Origin: Sclerodactyla briareus
Lineage: Eukaryota > Echinodermata > Holothuroidea > Dendrochirotida > Sclerodactylidae
NCBI GenBank assembly: GCA_026419785.1
Contig: JAODTK010004143.1
Location: forward strand, 186,001-250,000
Direction of reading: 5' to 3'
DNA length: 64,000 nt
Positions 47,975-60,904 of the stretch are shown one piece after another. A program made the position numbers and the translations under genes. The notes below the pieces were generated by a model that was given only the letters and a program-made list of their open reading frames with translations, made no database searches and had not been told where the DNA came from. The stretch's first letter is position 1, and the number at the start of each line of letters is the position of its first letter.

Positions 47975-48742
47975 CACAATTACGGGTTCTACTACTAAAC
48001 GTAACATTATATGCTTGTCTTGTTATCGTTGGTTGTATATTCCTCTCTCCACCCGGGAGCTCCATCCTAGTTATCCGATAATTAATTATACACCTAGATT
48101 TCCAGTACAATCGGTACATCCACGGCACTCATGCACACAGATGACTAATGTTATAGGCCTGAAACTACTAAATTGACATTTTCCACTTTACCGCCTGATC
48201 ATTGGCGTTACCCAACATAAAAAAAAAATATCACTTATAGAGCAATCTTCAAAATCAACTGTCCCGTCAACTTTGGCGAATTCGTTCTTGGCTTCATTGC
48301 AGAATATGACGAAGCTAGTGCAGGTTTAGATCGACTTCGGGTGAATGTTCTAAATAAATCAGCACTTCGAAGCCGTTGACCCCCGCCATAGTTCACAATC
48401 AATGAGATAATCTGATTTAGGTGGAAGAGCTAAACTAAACTATAGTGTGAGCCACTCCGGGCATTTTTTACAGCCAGCCTAGTCTCACCGCTTGTATGAT
48501 GAGATTAGTCGAATACGCGGTTCCTTTTCTTGGTTGGGTCGAACCAATCAACAGAATGAATGATTTAAGTATGTTGCCCTGTGCATGATGCTCAGAGAGC
48601 AACACAGTTAGTAACCCTAAGTGTCACACAACTGAAACCGTGGGTGATGATAGTTGAACCAGATGGTTTATAGAGGCGTGCATCCATACAAATCCAATTT
48701 TAATCTCACACCTGCATTTCTCTCTTTTAAAGACCGCTACAG

Positions 48743-49080
48743 GTCAGTTCCAGCGCCGGGAGTTCACCCTGGTCGAGTCCCCGAAGCGTAGGTCTGCCTT
48801 CAAGCCGTACACCAAGGAGAAAGCGTTACTGCAGTTTGACGGTGAGGAAGTGGTGACGGTCTACAAGGCGAACGCAAACCGATCGGGAGCTTGTGCTGGC
48901 GCACGACTCACATCAGGGTCTACACATGCTCGAGATGAGCTCCTTGAAATACGTACTGGGAGGAATGTTCGATGCACCGGAGTTAATGACCTCGACTAGG
49001 AGATGACGAGGAGTGCGATACCTATAGTAGGCCTATGTGTAACGATCTTCCAGGTTTTCTGGGGAGGCCCCGGCATGTGA
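48743..49080 (+). CDS. Coding-like conserved block, copy B, family not recognised
   Basis: The partner of 722-1043. It reads GQFQRREFTLVESPKRRSAF, YTKEKALLQFDGEEVVTVYK and GSTHARDELL in one frame for over 80 codons, ending at TAG near 48995. The later part (CNDLPGFL-like) is in another frame. Third-base changes between copies (GAA/GAG in K-E-K) and an almost unchanged peptide up to EEVVTVYK suggest past coding constraint. Confidence 0.42.
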
Positions 49081-49165
49081 ATCGAACCTTTCCACAATTA
49101 CAACCAGACCTCCTGTGGTCACTCTGTTACGGACAGCTGTATAACTTCGCCACGTGAGATTTCCG
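49055..49165 (-). repeat. tRNA-derived SINE head, copy B
   Basis: The B box GGTTCGATTC is at 49088-49079 on the minus strand. The insert between the boxes is about 8 bases longer than in copy A. Confidence 0.5.
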
Positions 49166-50100
49166 ACACTGTCCGCTCGTGGCGGTAGTGAATACCGCGC
49201 AGAGGACGACATGACAATAACCAGCCACTCATGCTACCGACCGAAAGGCACAAAATGCACTTACAAAAGAGTCACATCATTAAATATAACTTAGTAACTT
49301 GATCAATGGTCACCACCCTGATTGATCGGAATTCGGACAGAAAGGGGGCGTTAATACAAGTTTCTGTTCGTCGGGTACATGGCTGATACGCCCTCTTTTC
49401 AGTCTTGTCACCAACCATTGATTGGGAATACAGAAACCCCAGCTGTATCGAGCATTCGAGGAGTGTCGGTGATTGAGGACGTCTACTATGATGACTATAG
49501 CTTTAGGCGGTCCAATCATACGCCGAAAAGACTTGAACATCTGTTGGAGATGGAGTTTATTGAACAGAATATATTTAGAATTAGAATGGGTTAACGGAAC
49601 CACTTCATGCTCGCATATTCAAAGGGACCCAATAACGTCTAAAAGCATGCTAGACTAGCCTTGCCATATGTATATACTATATTGAATAACAACTGATACT
49701 GAATATATGTACACATGCCATAGAAAAAGGAATACTAATAAATAATAGAACTATGAGTATATATGACTTTCTAAATAATATCTGCCTCATCATCGATGTT
49801 TGGGCTTGCAGCGTTTCATACATGTTTCATCTCGCTAACAAACACATGTTTCAAGCAGCTGTTAGCTCACACTTGATGCAAGTCCACGTTACATATGCGA
49901 AGTTTTTTTCACTTTCTGTGGAAACATAACTATCACTTTTACACGTGGGCAGTGTGAGACAATCCGTGAACGTAACTATGGGAGAAAGCACTGTTCAGAT
50001 TTTCGCCCATTCATTGGTCGATATTTTGCTCGAAATTTCAGCCCCTCATTCTCCGTAACAGATACTCTCCGTGTTTTCGCCTCCGCCGCCGCGCAATACG

Positions 50101-50492
50101 CCTCACACTGTACGAAATTTGCTGACCGCAAGGCGAATTTTGAACGAGTCCAAAAAATTTCAAGGTTCCGCAAGGTCCACGTAGTTTTGTGATGACAAAT
50201 AAATCAAACAATCGCAGATTTAAAGCGCGAACAAGCTCAACTGAAAAGAGGAACCTTTTGGCTATCGGTGGTCCAACTTTTTCTTTCTTCAATAAACCCT
50301 CGAGGACATATGAACAGACCTTTCGAAAATAGAGATATCCCCGTGTGTCTTCTGCTGTGAATACCTTCAGTGCGCGTCCAAAGCAATACGGTCGCTGTCT
50401 GCGGATACGACCGCAGTGAATTTCAGTCTCAAGGAGCTTACGCTTGATTGCGGTGACGTAAGCGTTGCGGCGTTGAATCGTATCGTGTGAGG
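50101..50492. mobile_element. Inverted-repeat element present in B only
   Basis: The left end CCTCACACTGTACGAAATT and the right end (reverse complement CCTCACACGATACGATT) form an imperfect terminal inverted repeat. Copy A has only about 45 bases between the same flanks (about 3680-3740). The 392-bp insert carries most of a 161-codon minus-strand frame (50038-50523) that is rich in Arg/Lys and matches no family I know. Since the frame runs past both ends of the insert, it is probably fortuitous. Confidence 0.6.
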
Positions 50493-50879
50493 TAGACCAT
50501 GAAAGTGCGGTAACCACAATCATTGGAATAACTCTCCCAAAAACCCAACGCTAAACGGACAATCAGTGCACTGACTTCTGCAAACATAGGCAACTCCTGT
50601 ACAAAGTTGGAATTTGTGCGTCCTGGATTTATAATATACCGAAATTTTGAACAGTTCCATCTCTTGACTCCTGCAGATACCGAGGACAGTAACTTATTCA
50701 TTCATTATCCGCGCGTATCACAAGAATTTTGATAGAATCCTGATGCTGAATATGTCCAAACTTCACGTTTCTTGAGTTAACATGCGCCCATTACTTCCAC
50801 GTTACAGAAGTTCCTCTTACAATTCCAACTCCGAAGTAGAGATGCAAGCTTCGGAGCGCATCTTCCTGGGTGGGTGGGG

Positions 50880-52019
50880 GGGTGGGGGGCAGGAGGGGGG
50901 CAACTGCCTAAACGTTCCCCCTGTATCTGCCCATGCATACTCAGGTCTTCGCGTGGTTTAACACTAGTACGTATTTAGCACTATTAAAGGAACTTGTCAT
51001 TTCATGCAATCGACAGACATATAGGTTAATAAAGTCTATGTACTTGCGAAAGGGCAATAAATGCAGTTCCAAAATCTTGCAGTTACACACACAATTGTTT
51101 GTCATCAAACAAGTAGAACGTCTGATGTAAGTTGACTAGTGAGCATGCTAACAGCGATAAGCTCAAGTTTAAAATGACTTCAATTGTGTTCACTATTCAG
51201 GGGAAAAGTAATCTGGCGAGACTCGTCTAATTAAGCAGGGAAGTGGGTCCGCTTAGAGTTCAGTGCATGATTGTGAGTCCGAGTCCACGAGTCCGTCAAT
51301 GCTTTTCTTCGGATTATTCTATGCAAAATGGTAAATCTGATTCACTTGAAGGAACCTGTATTCATACTTTCATTTTGATTGGCTAGACAGGAAGTTGCCA
51401 AACAAGAGACATAGGACGGAGAAAGGTTCTTATACTGCCAGTGCGTTGGTAGCGACGGTGACAAACTCTACAAACTCCAGTAATAGTGACGGGGACTAAA
51501 CTTGGGCTGCGTATCCGAGTTGAGGGCGCGCATAGATTTCATAAGCCGACTCTTTGACATTTGGGGTGGACAATTATGCACATTTTTAGGAAGGGAATTG
51601 AATGACATGGTGGGTCTGGCAAATTGAACACACTATACACACTGGTAATCTTTCGATCTGCAAGGTCTTAACACACATGCACGAACCCCACGTACAGATT
51701 GTGGAGATGAGCGATGATACTGTTTTCCTGGGGGTCGTGATAGTGTTCATTACAGGACAGTTCTAATAGAACCGCAAGTGCTTCGTGACCCTCTTTCTCA
51801 CTAACAAAAATAGGTGAATCGGCATTAGTATCCAATCCTGGTACAAAGTAATCTAATCCTGGTACAAAATACACGAAGAAGCAAGGGCAGTACTACCTGA
51901 CATTCGCAGCCTCTCTTACCTGCGGAGACCCAACAATATTGAATGAGGGATAACCATCTCGTATCTTCGTAGATGTTGTACAGAGACTATATTTACGATA
52001 TTTGAAAACGAACCGCCGC
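50880..52019. other. Shared spacer, no gene recognised
   Basis: It aligns with about 4110-5220. A G-rich run lies at about 50873-50900. No other signal is seen. Confidence 0.45.
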
Positions 52020-52053
52020 AAAAAAAAAAAAAAAAAACAAAAAAAAAAAAAAC
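52020..52053 (+). repeat. Poly-A tract
   Basis: Two A runs are broken by a single C. The tract sits where copy A has the 5340-5912 tandem block. Confidence 0.95.
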
Positions 52054-52379
52054 CGGCTATGACATCGCCGCTCGTAAAACCAAATAATATACATACTATA
52101 CATGCACAGGACAGAGCAAAAATAATAATGAAGAAAAAAGGTCCGATTCTGGAAGTGCGGATGCGCGTCCGGTCTTAGTGTAGAGGTAGTTGATGACGAA
52201 CGGATTAACGTCCAACTAAAAGTGATGAATTATGCCGAAAGACCACGGAAATGCAAATCCACGAAGAGTATATCGGCGTCAGATGGCTTCACGAGGAAGA
52301 TATGCTATCGACTCCTTTGTGGTGATGCGTGTGGGGCGGAAATATATTTCTGCCTCCACTTTCCAAGGCCCAAACCCTA

Positions 52380-52757
52380 CCATGAAGCTGAGGCGAATTC
52401 GGGGTGACTTGATCCGGTTTGCAAAATTGTCCCTGGCCTGTCCTTCCACTACTTCTTTGAATTTTCCAATGTTACTGCAATAGAGCCACTGCCTCCAAGC
52501 TTCGTGCAGCCTGCAATTGGACAATTCGGTGAATATTTCTTCTCGCAGAGAGTGATCAGTGCGTGGAATTGTCTTCCTGAAAAGTTTGCTCTCTAAGAGT
52601 TGGAAGCGTTCAAGAAACAGTCTTGATTTATTTTTCAGGAATCACGGGCGAATTATTAGAGTTGGTTCATTTTCTTTCCTGGGATGTGGCTCCGGGGTCG
52701 TTTATGAGGATTATTCCTTCCGGATCATTATTCACTAAACTAAACTAAACTAAACCC
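52380..52757 (+). mobile_element. LINE 3' end with (TAAAC)n tail, plus strand, B only
   Basis: It reads KLRRIRGDLIRF, then GEYFFSQRVISAWNCLP and LEAFKKQS in shifting frames, the C-terminal end of a CR1/Jockey-type reverse transcriptase protein. It closes with TTCACTAAACTAAACTAAAC (about 52731-52752), a short-repeat tail typical of this LINE group. Severe 5' truncation is usual. Copy A has no equivalent at 6100-7400. Confidence 0.8.
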
Positions 52758-53329
52758 CTTTGTCATTTCTCAATAAATTATGTTATAACAACATTCATTA
52801 GGCCTAATGTGTTCTCTGTATTTCTGACGTTCGCTAGTGCCTGTAGCAGCTGTCCCTATACGTGTGCCAGCCATACCAAGACTGCAACGAGAACTACGAT
52901 GTTCATGCCATGGGAGCATGACTCGGTATCCACACCGAACATCTGTTCATATGGCCATATTAGGCAGGGCAAAAAATGTTCAGTGGATACCGATAATCAA
53001 GAGTGATCCATTCAGTGAGTACGAATTTTGGATGGGTGACTGTTGCAACCCCTATATTTTTCATTTGCCATCATTCACATGGTGACTGTTTTTATTTAGC
53101 AGAGGGCGGTATTCGATTCGACCACTCAAAGAAGGGAACTAACTGCCCTTTGCTCACGACACATTTTGGCAGGAACCAATCACTGCGCACCCCAGTTTTG
53201 CATCGAAGACATCCAAAAAAGCGAGAAATTCCCAACGGGAGGGGTAAATGGGGATGGGGAATAAAGACATTCAAGTTCAGCCCCAACTAGAAGAATGCTT
53301 CCCATGTCAATGCGGATTTCCCTGACGAA

Positions 53330-54050
53330 AGTGATGAGAGGGGTGGGGGGATGAGGACGCCTGAAAAGTGAGCCTCCTCGTACCTCACCATAACCACCAT
53401 TACACTCAATGCAATTTTGGACTCGCCTATTCTAGCAATTATTCAATTAATTCCCACTTTTCTTGTCTTGGCACTATTTTCCTTCGTTTTTCCCCTTCCC
53501 CTCCTTTATTTCCAGTTCTTCAGCCGTCGATTTCTCGATTTGTGCTCTCGATCCTTCGTCGGGGAGGACCCTCCGCCTCCCCCTTTCCCACTGGCTACGC
53601 CAGCTGAGCTGTTGTGTAGGCCTGCTAGACATTTTACTTCGGGTGATAGCATACATGCTTGGATGTACTTAAAAGTACTGTATCCTTATATAGACCTATA
53701 TTATGCCAATCAATTATCGTTGTCGACATTAGTTACGTGCATTGTTTTACACTTAACCTCTATCTTTATATCATAAATTAACCTTGACGTGACTGTAAGC
53801 ATTTTCCTGATTGGTCTATCGAATCCTGATCAGGATGAAAAATCGCTCGCTAACCAATTCCAAAATCAGGATCAGGATTAGGATCAGGATTAGGATGTGA
53901 CCGGAAAAAGCCTAACGTATTGAGTAACGGCCAGAGCAATTTGTGTTCGTTTCAGATCAGGATAAGAATCCGTTATAGTGTGACCGATCCTTGATATCTG
54001 TAGAGCGCCGCAGACACGTCAATGTTGCAATAGAGAGTTAAGTACCCAGA
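53330..54050. other. Shared spacer, copy B
   Basis: Partner of 8030-8815, with the C/T-rich block ending CTGGCTACGCCAGC and a longer GGATCA/GGATTA run at about 53865-53897. Confidence 0.5.
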
Positions 54051-54427
54051 TTTTAAATAGACTGGCGTCAACCGAGTAGGGTGCATGAATCTGCATATCG
54101 ACAAAATAGAGGCGTGAAATACAAACACGCGAGTGGTTGGTACAGGCAGCCCACGACTATTGTTTAGTTATTTGTCTGCGTAGTCAACGGTATGTAAGAA
54201 CAGTCTAGGTAGGTACAGTCCAGATAGGTAGGTTCGTAGGTATAACAATTGGCAACGTGACGCCGAGGTGACTTCCCTTTGTTGACGACAAGCAGGGAAT
54301 GTGGTAGTCATAACCCCCAGCCTGCATCAATTGACAGACCGACGGCCCGGTTGTTACGTGTTAGAAATAACTTGGCATTAGTGTGACGTCAACAATTGCG
54401 TCTTCTATGAGGAAGCAAGTAATTTAT

Positions 54428-54645
54428 GAATAGACGGGTCCATCTGGTGCTTAGAGCCTCTGATGGTCCAGCCCGGATTCGAACAGTAATCGCTACAATA
54501 TTGATTATGTGTTATGAACGGATCTCTCCCATGTGGGATTTTTTTCTTCCTTCAAAACTTTACATGGTTACGCCTAACCTCGTTACAAATGAAAAGTACT
54601 GATGTTGCGCGCGATGCTCTGTACAGGCATCGGTGACTTGTGATT
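54428..54645 (-). mobile_element. B-only insert with B-box-like sequence
   Basis: Copy A reads from CATGAAT straight into CAGTGATTGTGATTAAT. Here about 215 bases intervene, with GGATTCGAAC (54475-54484), the complement of a good B box. A minus-strand SINE fragment is likely. No clear A box or target duplication is seen. Confidence 0.45.
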
Positions 54646-54844
54646 AATAGGCGTGCGTCGTATGTGGCTGCACCCTATTGGGAATTCCCCCGGGGAAACG
54701 ATGAAGTGACGTGATGTAATGATGTTTCGTTAGTGATCAAGAAAGAGGCGCGTACTACAACGACAGGTGTGACAAGTCAGTGATGATCAGGGATACTATC
54801 TGTGAGGGGCTTTGATCACTCGGTAAAGGGCTATATATATTTTT

Positions 54845-55065
54845 TTCCCCATTTTTATGGTATACTCGCCGAGTAGAGGATCGTTCCTATTCAGGCCCAG
54901 CGTGGATGTAGACCTGGATACTGCACCCACTGTCCACTTGCGAATCCCTCACCAGGTACACGGAATAGGCGGTACCTTAATGTGGGTGTTGGGGTAATCA
55001 CACTCAGACGGCAACTTGCAAATTGCCTTCTCCTCGTTATAAGCACTTAAGGTATTATTATTAGG
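54845..55065 (+). mobile_element. B-only insert with SINE-like tail
   Basis: About 220 bases are missing from copy A near 9915-9930. The right end reads AAGCACTTAAGGTATTATTA, similar to the tail of the repeat at 28780-29035. Confidence 0.45.
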
Positions 55066-56339
55066 GGAAGCGAGCTCGCAGAAAAATCCGTGAAAGGACC
55101 GTGGGACCACTGCAAGGTCACGTCGCCAGTTCCACGGATATGTATCCTATTGTTCTTCCATTATAATGTAACATTACTACTGGTTCAGTATATCAACCCT
55201 ACACAATTCAGGTTGTCTGTCTCTTTGGGATGACTAAACAGAATTCAACCCAAATTGAGTTCGATTAACATCACGAGAGAAACAACGGAAGCCGATATTT
55301 ATTACAATTGTTCATTTTATATCTGAACGTATTCTCGAGAAAAACAAGACGCTGATAAAATTCGTTTGCAACCGTTTCCGATCGAAGATTTTTTTTTTTA
55401 TTCATTCGATTCGAATTTAGCATTTGTAGCATGAATGTAGCCGAATATCATATTTACATATTGACCAACTGAGTTCCCACAACTCCCAACGACAGGGCAT
55501 CGAGATGTCTTCAGGGTTTAAGTTGGAAGTAAAGTGCAAATCAATTTAGAAACAAATCTAGATTGTTTTCAACTCAGTTTCATTCAGTGGCATTATTGAT
55601 CTGTATTACCGTTGAAAAAATATCACCCTCCGAGATTCTAATTGTTGAATGTGGATGTTAATTTAGTTTGTAATTTATAGTGAAGCGTCAAAATGGTGGG
55701 TATTATGGGCAGCGCTAGCGAGCCTCAACCCTTCAATGCGTTAACTGATCCCAGTTTACTCTGCTTGAAGGAAATAGTCTGAGTTAGAATGAACCCTCCA
55801 GCCCTGATTTATAGCTCATTTTATAGGCTAATGAATTCTCAATAAAAAATATCATCAGTGTGGAAAAATTCTGAAAAATCGACCCAAATTTCATGAAAAT
55901 GAGAAATTCGTGAATTTCCAGTTTTCCTTTAAACAAATCTGACCCCCTTGAATATGGCCTCATAGTTTGCTGCTGTTTTCCAACAAGGAAACATGTTATT
56001 GTAGCATATATGAGCTCCAATGTCCCCACGATTGATGAAACCCTAATTTTTCATTTTTCATCTAGCAGTTTATTTTAATATAATGCCACTTCTTTTGTAA
56101 CAAGTTTTAAATTTCAAAATATCAATGAAAATTGCATAGTGAGGGCGCTTTTGAGGGTGAATCCCTTTCCAAGGGCTGCCCGTCACTCGAAAAAAGTCAG
56201 GCGCCCCTGATGAGGCGTCATTGGAACATTTCCGTCGAAATGATAGCGAACGTCACACCTAATCGACAACTGGGGCTGGACTCAACGCCACGTCGCGAAC
56301 CCATTAAAAAAATACCGTATTTAATCTGGATCTTCACCT

Positions 56340-58085
56340 CCTCATGGTAGATCAGCAGAGGCTGAACGAAGTAGGGAGCCTTAACAATCTCACTGCTCCT
56401 ATGTGGATGTTGATAACTCGTGACGAGAGCCAAAACCATCCGGAAGGGGACTCAAATCCTTTACATCCTCCTTGTTGTACTATGGCACGTGTCCATCCAA
56501 ACTCAGCCAAAATGCATATTCTGGTGCCCATTCTCTGTGATTGAAAAGAATTTGCCACTATGTAGGCCTAGACAAATCCAATAACTTGTAGATGTACTTC
56601 TGTATGACCATTGCATCTACGCAGAGTATCATTCTCCACAACTTGGCATCAACCGCAAATGTAAGAAGTTTACTGTCAATGTTATTATCGATCTCATTGC
56701 TGATGAACCAGAAAGAGTTCTGTAAGTTGGAGCTAAAGCAGATCTCGAGGGACGCCACTATTGATAGGTTTCCAGAGACTCCCACCTTAACAACATCACT
56801 ACTCTGTGACGACCCGAAAACCATTCCTGGAGATCCAATCTTCTGCGATATTACCGTGACATGCCGTGACTTCTCCCGAACGAGTCGTGCAATAACACTT
56901 CTTAGAATGCTCTTCTGAATAGTTATAATACGTCCACTGGAAGAACTTTATTCTTGATTCTTGCTGCGAACGCTTCGGGGAACCACCAATAGTTGGTAAG
57001 ACCAAACCTCCCACTCTTGAATCCGTGTTGCGTTGCTCCAATGAGGCCAGAATCGCTCATTAATCTACGATAGCAACCTTGGATATACTCAAACACTTTC
57101 TCACGTGACTATGAAGACTACTGGTTACATTTTAAGTCAATTCCCAATGTCTCTCCCTTGAATGAAGGGCAGACATTAGCCTTTTTCTAATCTTCATGTA
57201 GACAATGTTCATTGAACCGTCAGTTTGAATATGCATATCATGATATCTAATTACATCCGCTAGTTCCTTTAGAACAGTAGGCTCAGGTTATCAACACCTG
57301 GTGCTTTAATCTGTTTCCAAGCCATTAGTTGCTTCGTCCATCTGCCGCCTTTATCATTCCAATCACTTAAGCCCTCGAGGCACGTTATACTTTCCACAGC
57401 TATATTTTCTTCCTGGCCCTATAGCATATTTAAGTCAGTCATATCCGTCTTCTCCTATTCGAACTGTTACCTCAGGGGTTGCATACCTTGACTGCCTTCT
57501 TAATAGGTTGATGACACAGCATACATTCGTCTAATTTCACTCCTTTAAATTGCACAATCCAGTCAACATCCTGTTATACATTGGGCGGACGCCTCCGAAT
57601 CATCTTTAATAATAATTTTAATCCATTTTTTTCGAAATCTGATTTCCACTGAAAAATAATTTCCAACGTGTATTATGTTATGATAACTAAAGGCTCTTTT
57701 AATTCTTGGGTTATCCCTAGTTCCAGGATATGTTAGTTAAAAACCAAATGTAAGATGTTGGCCTTCTTGGCCATGTCTGGTTACATTCTGGGTTGAGAAA
57801 GGTCCTAAGTGAGCTGTTGAGAACTCCCTCATTCCTCACAACTAAGATGGTAATCGTTCCCAGTCCCTTTATCGAATTGTTAAAGTTACAACGGAAGTGA
57901 CTGAATCGAATTTTTGGAACTTTTCTTCGCATTAAGGTCATCTAAGAGGCTCCTACCTAATAATATCCGATGATGGGTTCGAATAGCAGGTACAACATCA
58001 CTATTACTAGTATTCCACGTTAAGATGCTTATTACGCGACAAAGACTAATTTTTCGTTCCGTGTATTCCTATGGGACTATTCATT
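56340..58085 (-). mobile_element. Degraded CR1-like LINE, reverse transcriptase part, copy B
   Basis: Partner of 12430-13981. On the minus strand it keeps the finger segment PTVLKELADVI (about 57260) and a K-A-P-G-V-D start that copy A has lost. Then come GNIAEDWIS, NEIDNNIDSKLLTFAVDAKL (about 56703-56640) and VDAMVIQKYIYKLLD. The FADD catalytic box reads F-A-V-D, so an essential aspartate is missing. The C-terminal WNSIP block present in A is deleted here. Confidence 0.85.
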
Positions 58086-59303
58086 GGCACGCAGAATGGT
58101 CGAATGTGCGAAACCGGCGCTTTGTTTTTTTTTTTGTCGCGACCCGACTTGTCGGGTGGACAATTCGAACGCGGTCGCAACCGCGACAGCCCGCGATTTA
58201 TGACCGAAGATTGGAACGCCGAATGGGACACCGCATATGATAATTTCAGTATTTTGCTGTCAAAATATGCATATCGTGGTCACATAACATCGGCAATTTC
58301 GCCTTTTAAATCGGCCTACATGGTCTAATTGCATTTTTCTAACGGTGCCATATGTTCGAATAGTTGGCATTATGGATTGTTGAAGCGTTTCATAACTTGA
58401 TCGGTGGGAATTCTCCACAAGGTCTCGTGGAATCTTCGGCACTCGTTTTGGATAGATCTACTCGGAGACTCGACCACCCGGGAATGTAATATTTCTCTAT
58501 TCTCTCCCTTTCTTCTGACCCACCCAGTCATGACATAACCAAAACTACTGACAACTTCATACCGGGAAATGGGTGGGGGTGTCCTGTCGGTGTCTAGTAT
58601 AACCCATTTCCACTCATGCCTGCTCTCTCAAAGCACAAGCGTGAATTTCACTCCCAATGAAGTCGTCACTCAGCACCTCGAATGTAGAGTGGGATTCCAC
58701 TCTAATAAGAGTGGACTGCGCTCTGAAAAGAAGTGATGATCACTGTAATCGTGCTCTCTATGGAAAAATTGGAGTGGGCCAGTCAGCACACTTCGAATTC
58801 CCTCAGAAGAGTGAAGTTTGCTCATAATGGGCGAAGATTTTCTACAAGGGTGAAATGGAGTGAATAAGAGTGATGATCACAGCCCGCATACTTTCATAGA
58901 AGTTACTTCACTTTTTTATTCTTATAGTGTGTCGCCCATTTCTTTGGGAATTCTCTAAGGGACCTACAGCCCCATAGCCCTATAGGCCTAGAGGCCCATA
59001 GCCTACAGCTACGCCTTGGTCGTCAATTAGGTGAACTGCGTCTCCTCTGTTTCGTCTTCAGTTTAAGGAGGTATAATCCTGTGGCAATAATACATCTTTG
59101 CCTAAATCGATGTGCTTCACGAGCGCCATGTTTTCTTGTACGTTTTTCGCGCGAAATAGCTCCGAATAAGCCGCTCATTGTTCCCCGCGAATTTTATTTC
59201 ACAGTCGCGATTCGCGTGCCAAATACCCGCGCGACACGCGACTTGCGATTTGCCTTTCTGAAAACGCCTGTCGTTTCGCTCATATTCCGCGCATTCGCGT
59301 GCC
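58086..59303. mobile_element. Terminal-inverted-repeat DNA element, copy B
   Basis: Partner of 13982-15169. The right end in reverse complement is GGCACGCGAATGCGCGGAA, matching the left end better than in copy A and so confirming the inverted repeat. A second GGCACGCGAATCGCGA lies about 80 bases inside the right end. Confidence 0.65.
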
Positions 59304-59734
59304 TTAAACATCACTTTAATACCCCACACACGTCTCTGTGTTACAATTCCTTAGTGAGTCGTCCCTCGAAACTGCATGCAAGTATGAATCCCTATGATGA
59401 TTGATGTAAGTGAATTGGTTGGACCGCAGTTCGCGAGTACTGGTACGTTAAAGAAATAAGGTCACATTTTTGATTTTCGCAATTTTGGACAGCAGAGCTG
59501 ATAGATTACAACAAGTGATACGATCAAACGATTCACACCTCTCAAGAATATTGGGATTTGTTGAATGAATCATGGGGTCCCAAAGTTGGTCAGGTACACG
59601 TGTAACATGCCTTTTCCGGAAGCAGGAGCTTCGATCGAGATGATATAATGGGATGGTAAATAGGATAACTTAAATTACGTCAGAAAAATCACAAAATCAG
59701 AAGTTATCGGAATTTTAAATAGTGTGACATTTTA

Positions 59735-60228
59735 TTTTAGTTTAGTTTAATTTAATATAGTTTAGGAGGAAGTGCAGGAAAGAACTGAGACCCCATGAAC
59801 GACCATGGAACCACACAACCACGAAGAAGTGCAAAGACTCGAAGCGTACCCCAATTAATTCCTGAAAATCAAACCAAGACTGTTCTTGAAGGCACTCGTA
59901 TCCCAGACAACATCTACATGAAGGTATTCACTCATATCACTCTTTGTGGAAATAAATCTGTGTCAAATCGCAACGTCACTACGAAGCTTGAGACAATAGA
60001 CAAATAGTGGTAACATTCGAAAATTCAATGAAATATTCGGAAGACGAAAGGTCACTGAAGCCATGGACAATTTTAAGAACCTGTCAGACCAAGAAACTCC
60101 AATCGTTCTCATTTGGCAAATCTCATGGACAGTGAATTCATCTCGTGGCCATCATTTGAACGTCTCAATTAGCAGCTTATCTTTCGCGAAATAAGGATTC
60201 TACATTTGCACGAAATACTCCTGGTGCG
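59735..60228 (-). mobile_element. LINE 3' end with (TAAAC)n tail, minus strand, B only
   Basis: The same family as 52380-52757 in opposite orientation. The tail lies at 59735-59768 (TTTAGTTTAGTTTAA), and the minus strand shares GTGGTTCCATGGTCGTTCAT with the 3' UTR of the other copy, plus a coding remnant ending in an A-F-K-N-S-L phrase. Copy A lacks about 690 bases here (15390-15405). Confidence 0.7.
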
Positions 60229-60904
60229 TTCTTATCAACTGCCTAAAAAGCCTGACAACAATGTCTTGATATAAAGAGAACCGAAATTACGTTATCAGGT
60301 CGAGAATCCAGTACCTTTCCTAGCAGCTCCGACCCACTGCTTGGAAGGCTTCAATTGTAGAATCAAAATTACACACCAAGATCTTGTAGCTTTAACATTG
60401 ATTTCTTGACAATTCAGGTGAATAATTGTAGTATAGCCGAGTTTATGCCATCCTTACTTTGAGAATGACGCTCAGGAAGTTTTGCAGAATGCACAGCCTG
60501 CAATTGGACGAAGGACGCAATGGCCGCATGAAATGTACCTTAGCGATTCCCTTGTGCCCCACATAACCTCCCGCGTTTATCCCCCCCCGAAACGAAGACA
60601 TTATCTGTGTTTCCGGATGTTACCCCAGCTTGCCGAGCAAAGCGGATTCTTCAATAGGGCCAGATAAATATCGGAGAATCAGAAACCAACCTCTGCGGAG
60701 TACTGGGTGTGAAATTCATTCTCAGATTATGCCTCTGGTAAGCGTTATTTGCAGCAACATGGACCCTTCTCTGATCACACACAAGGCGCACAAGATTGTA
60801 GTCCCGTACGGCTATACTATACGACGGTCATGGATATCACATAACAATATGTGGGGCCAAAAAAACATGCTTCACCCGATTGCAAAAATCTGGGTTTATT
60901 TATC

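Noticed and set aside
50038..50523. 161-codon minus-strand frame as a conserved gene
   Set aside because: It runs through both ends of a B-only inverted-repeat insert and has no partner in copy A; kept only as a finding about the element.
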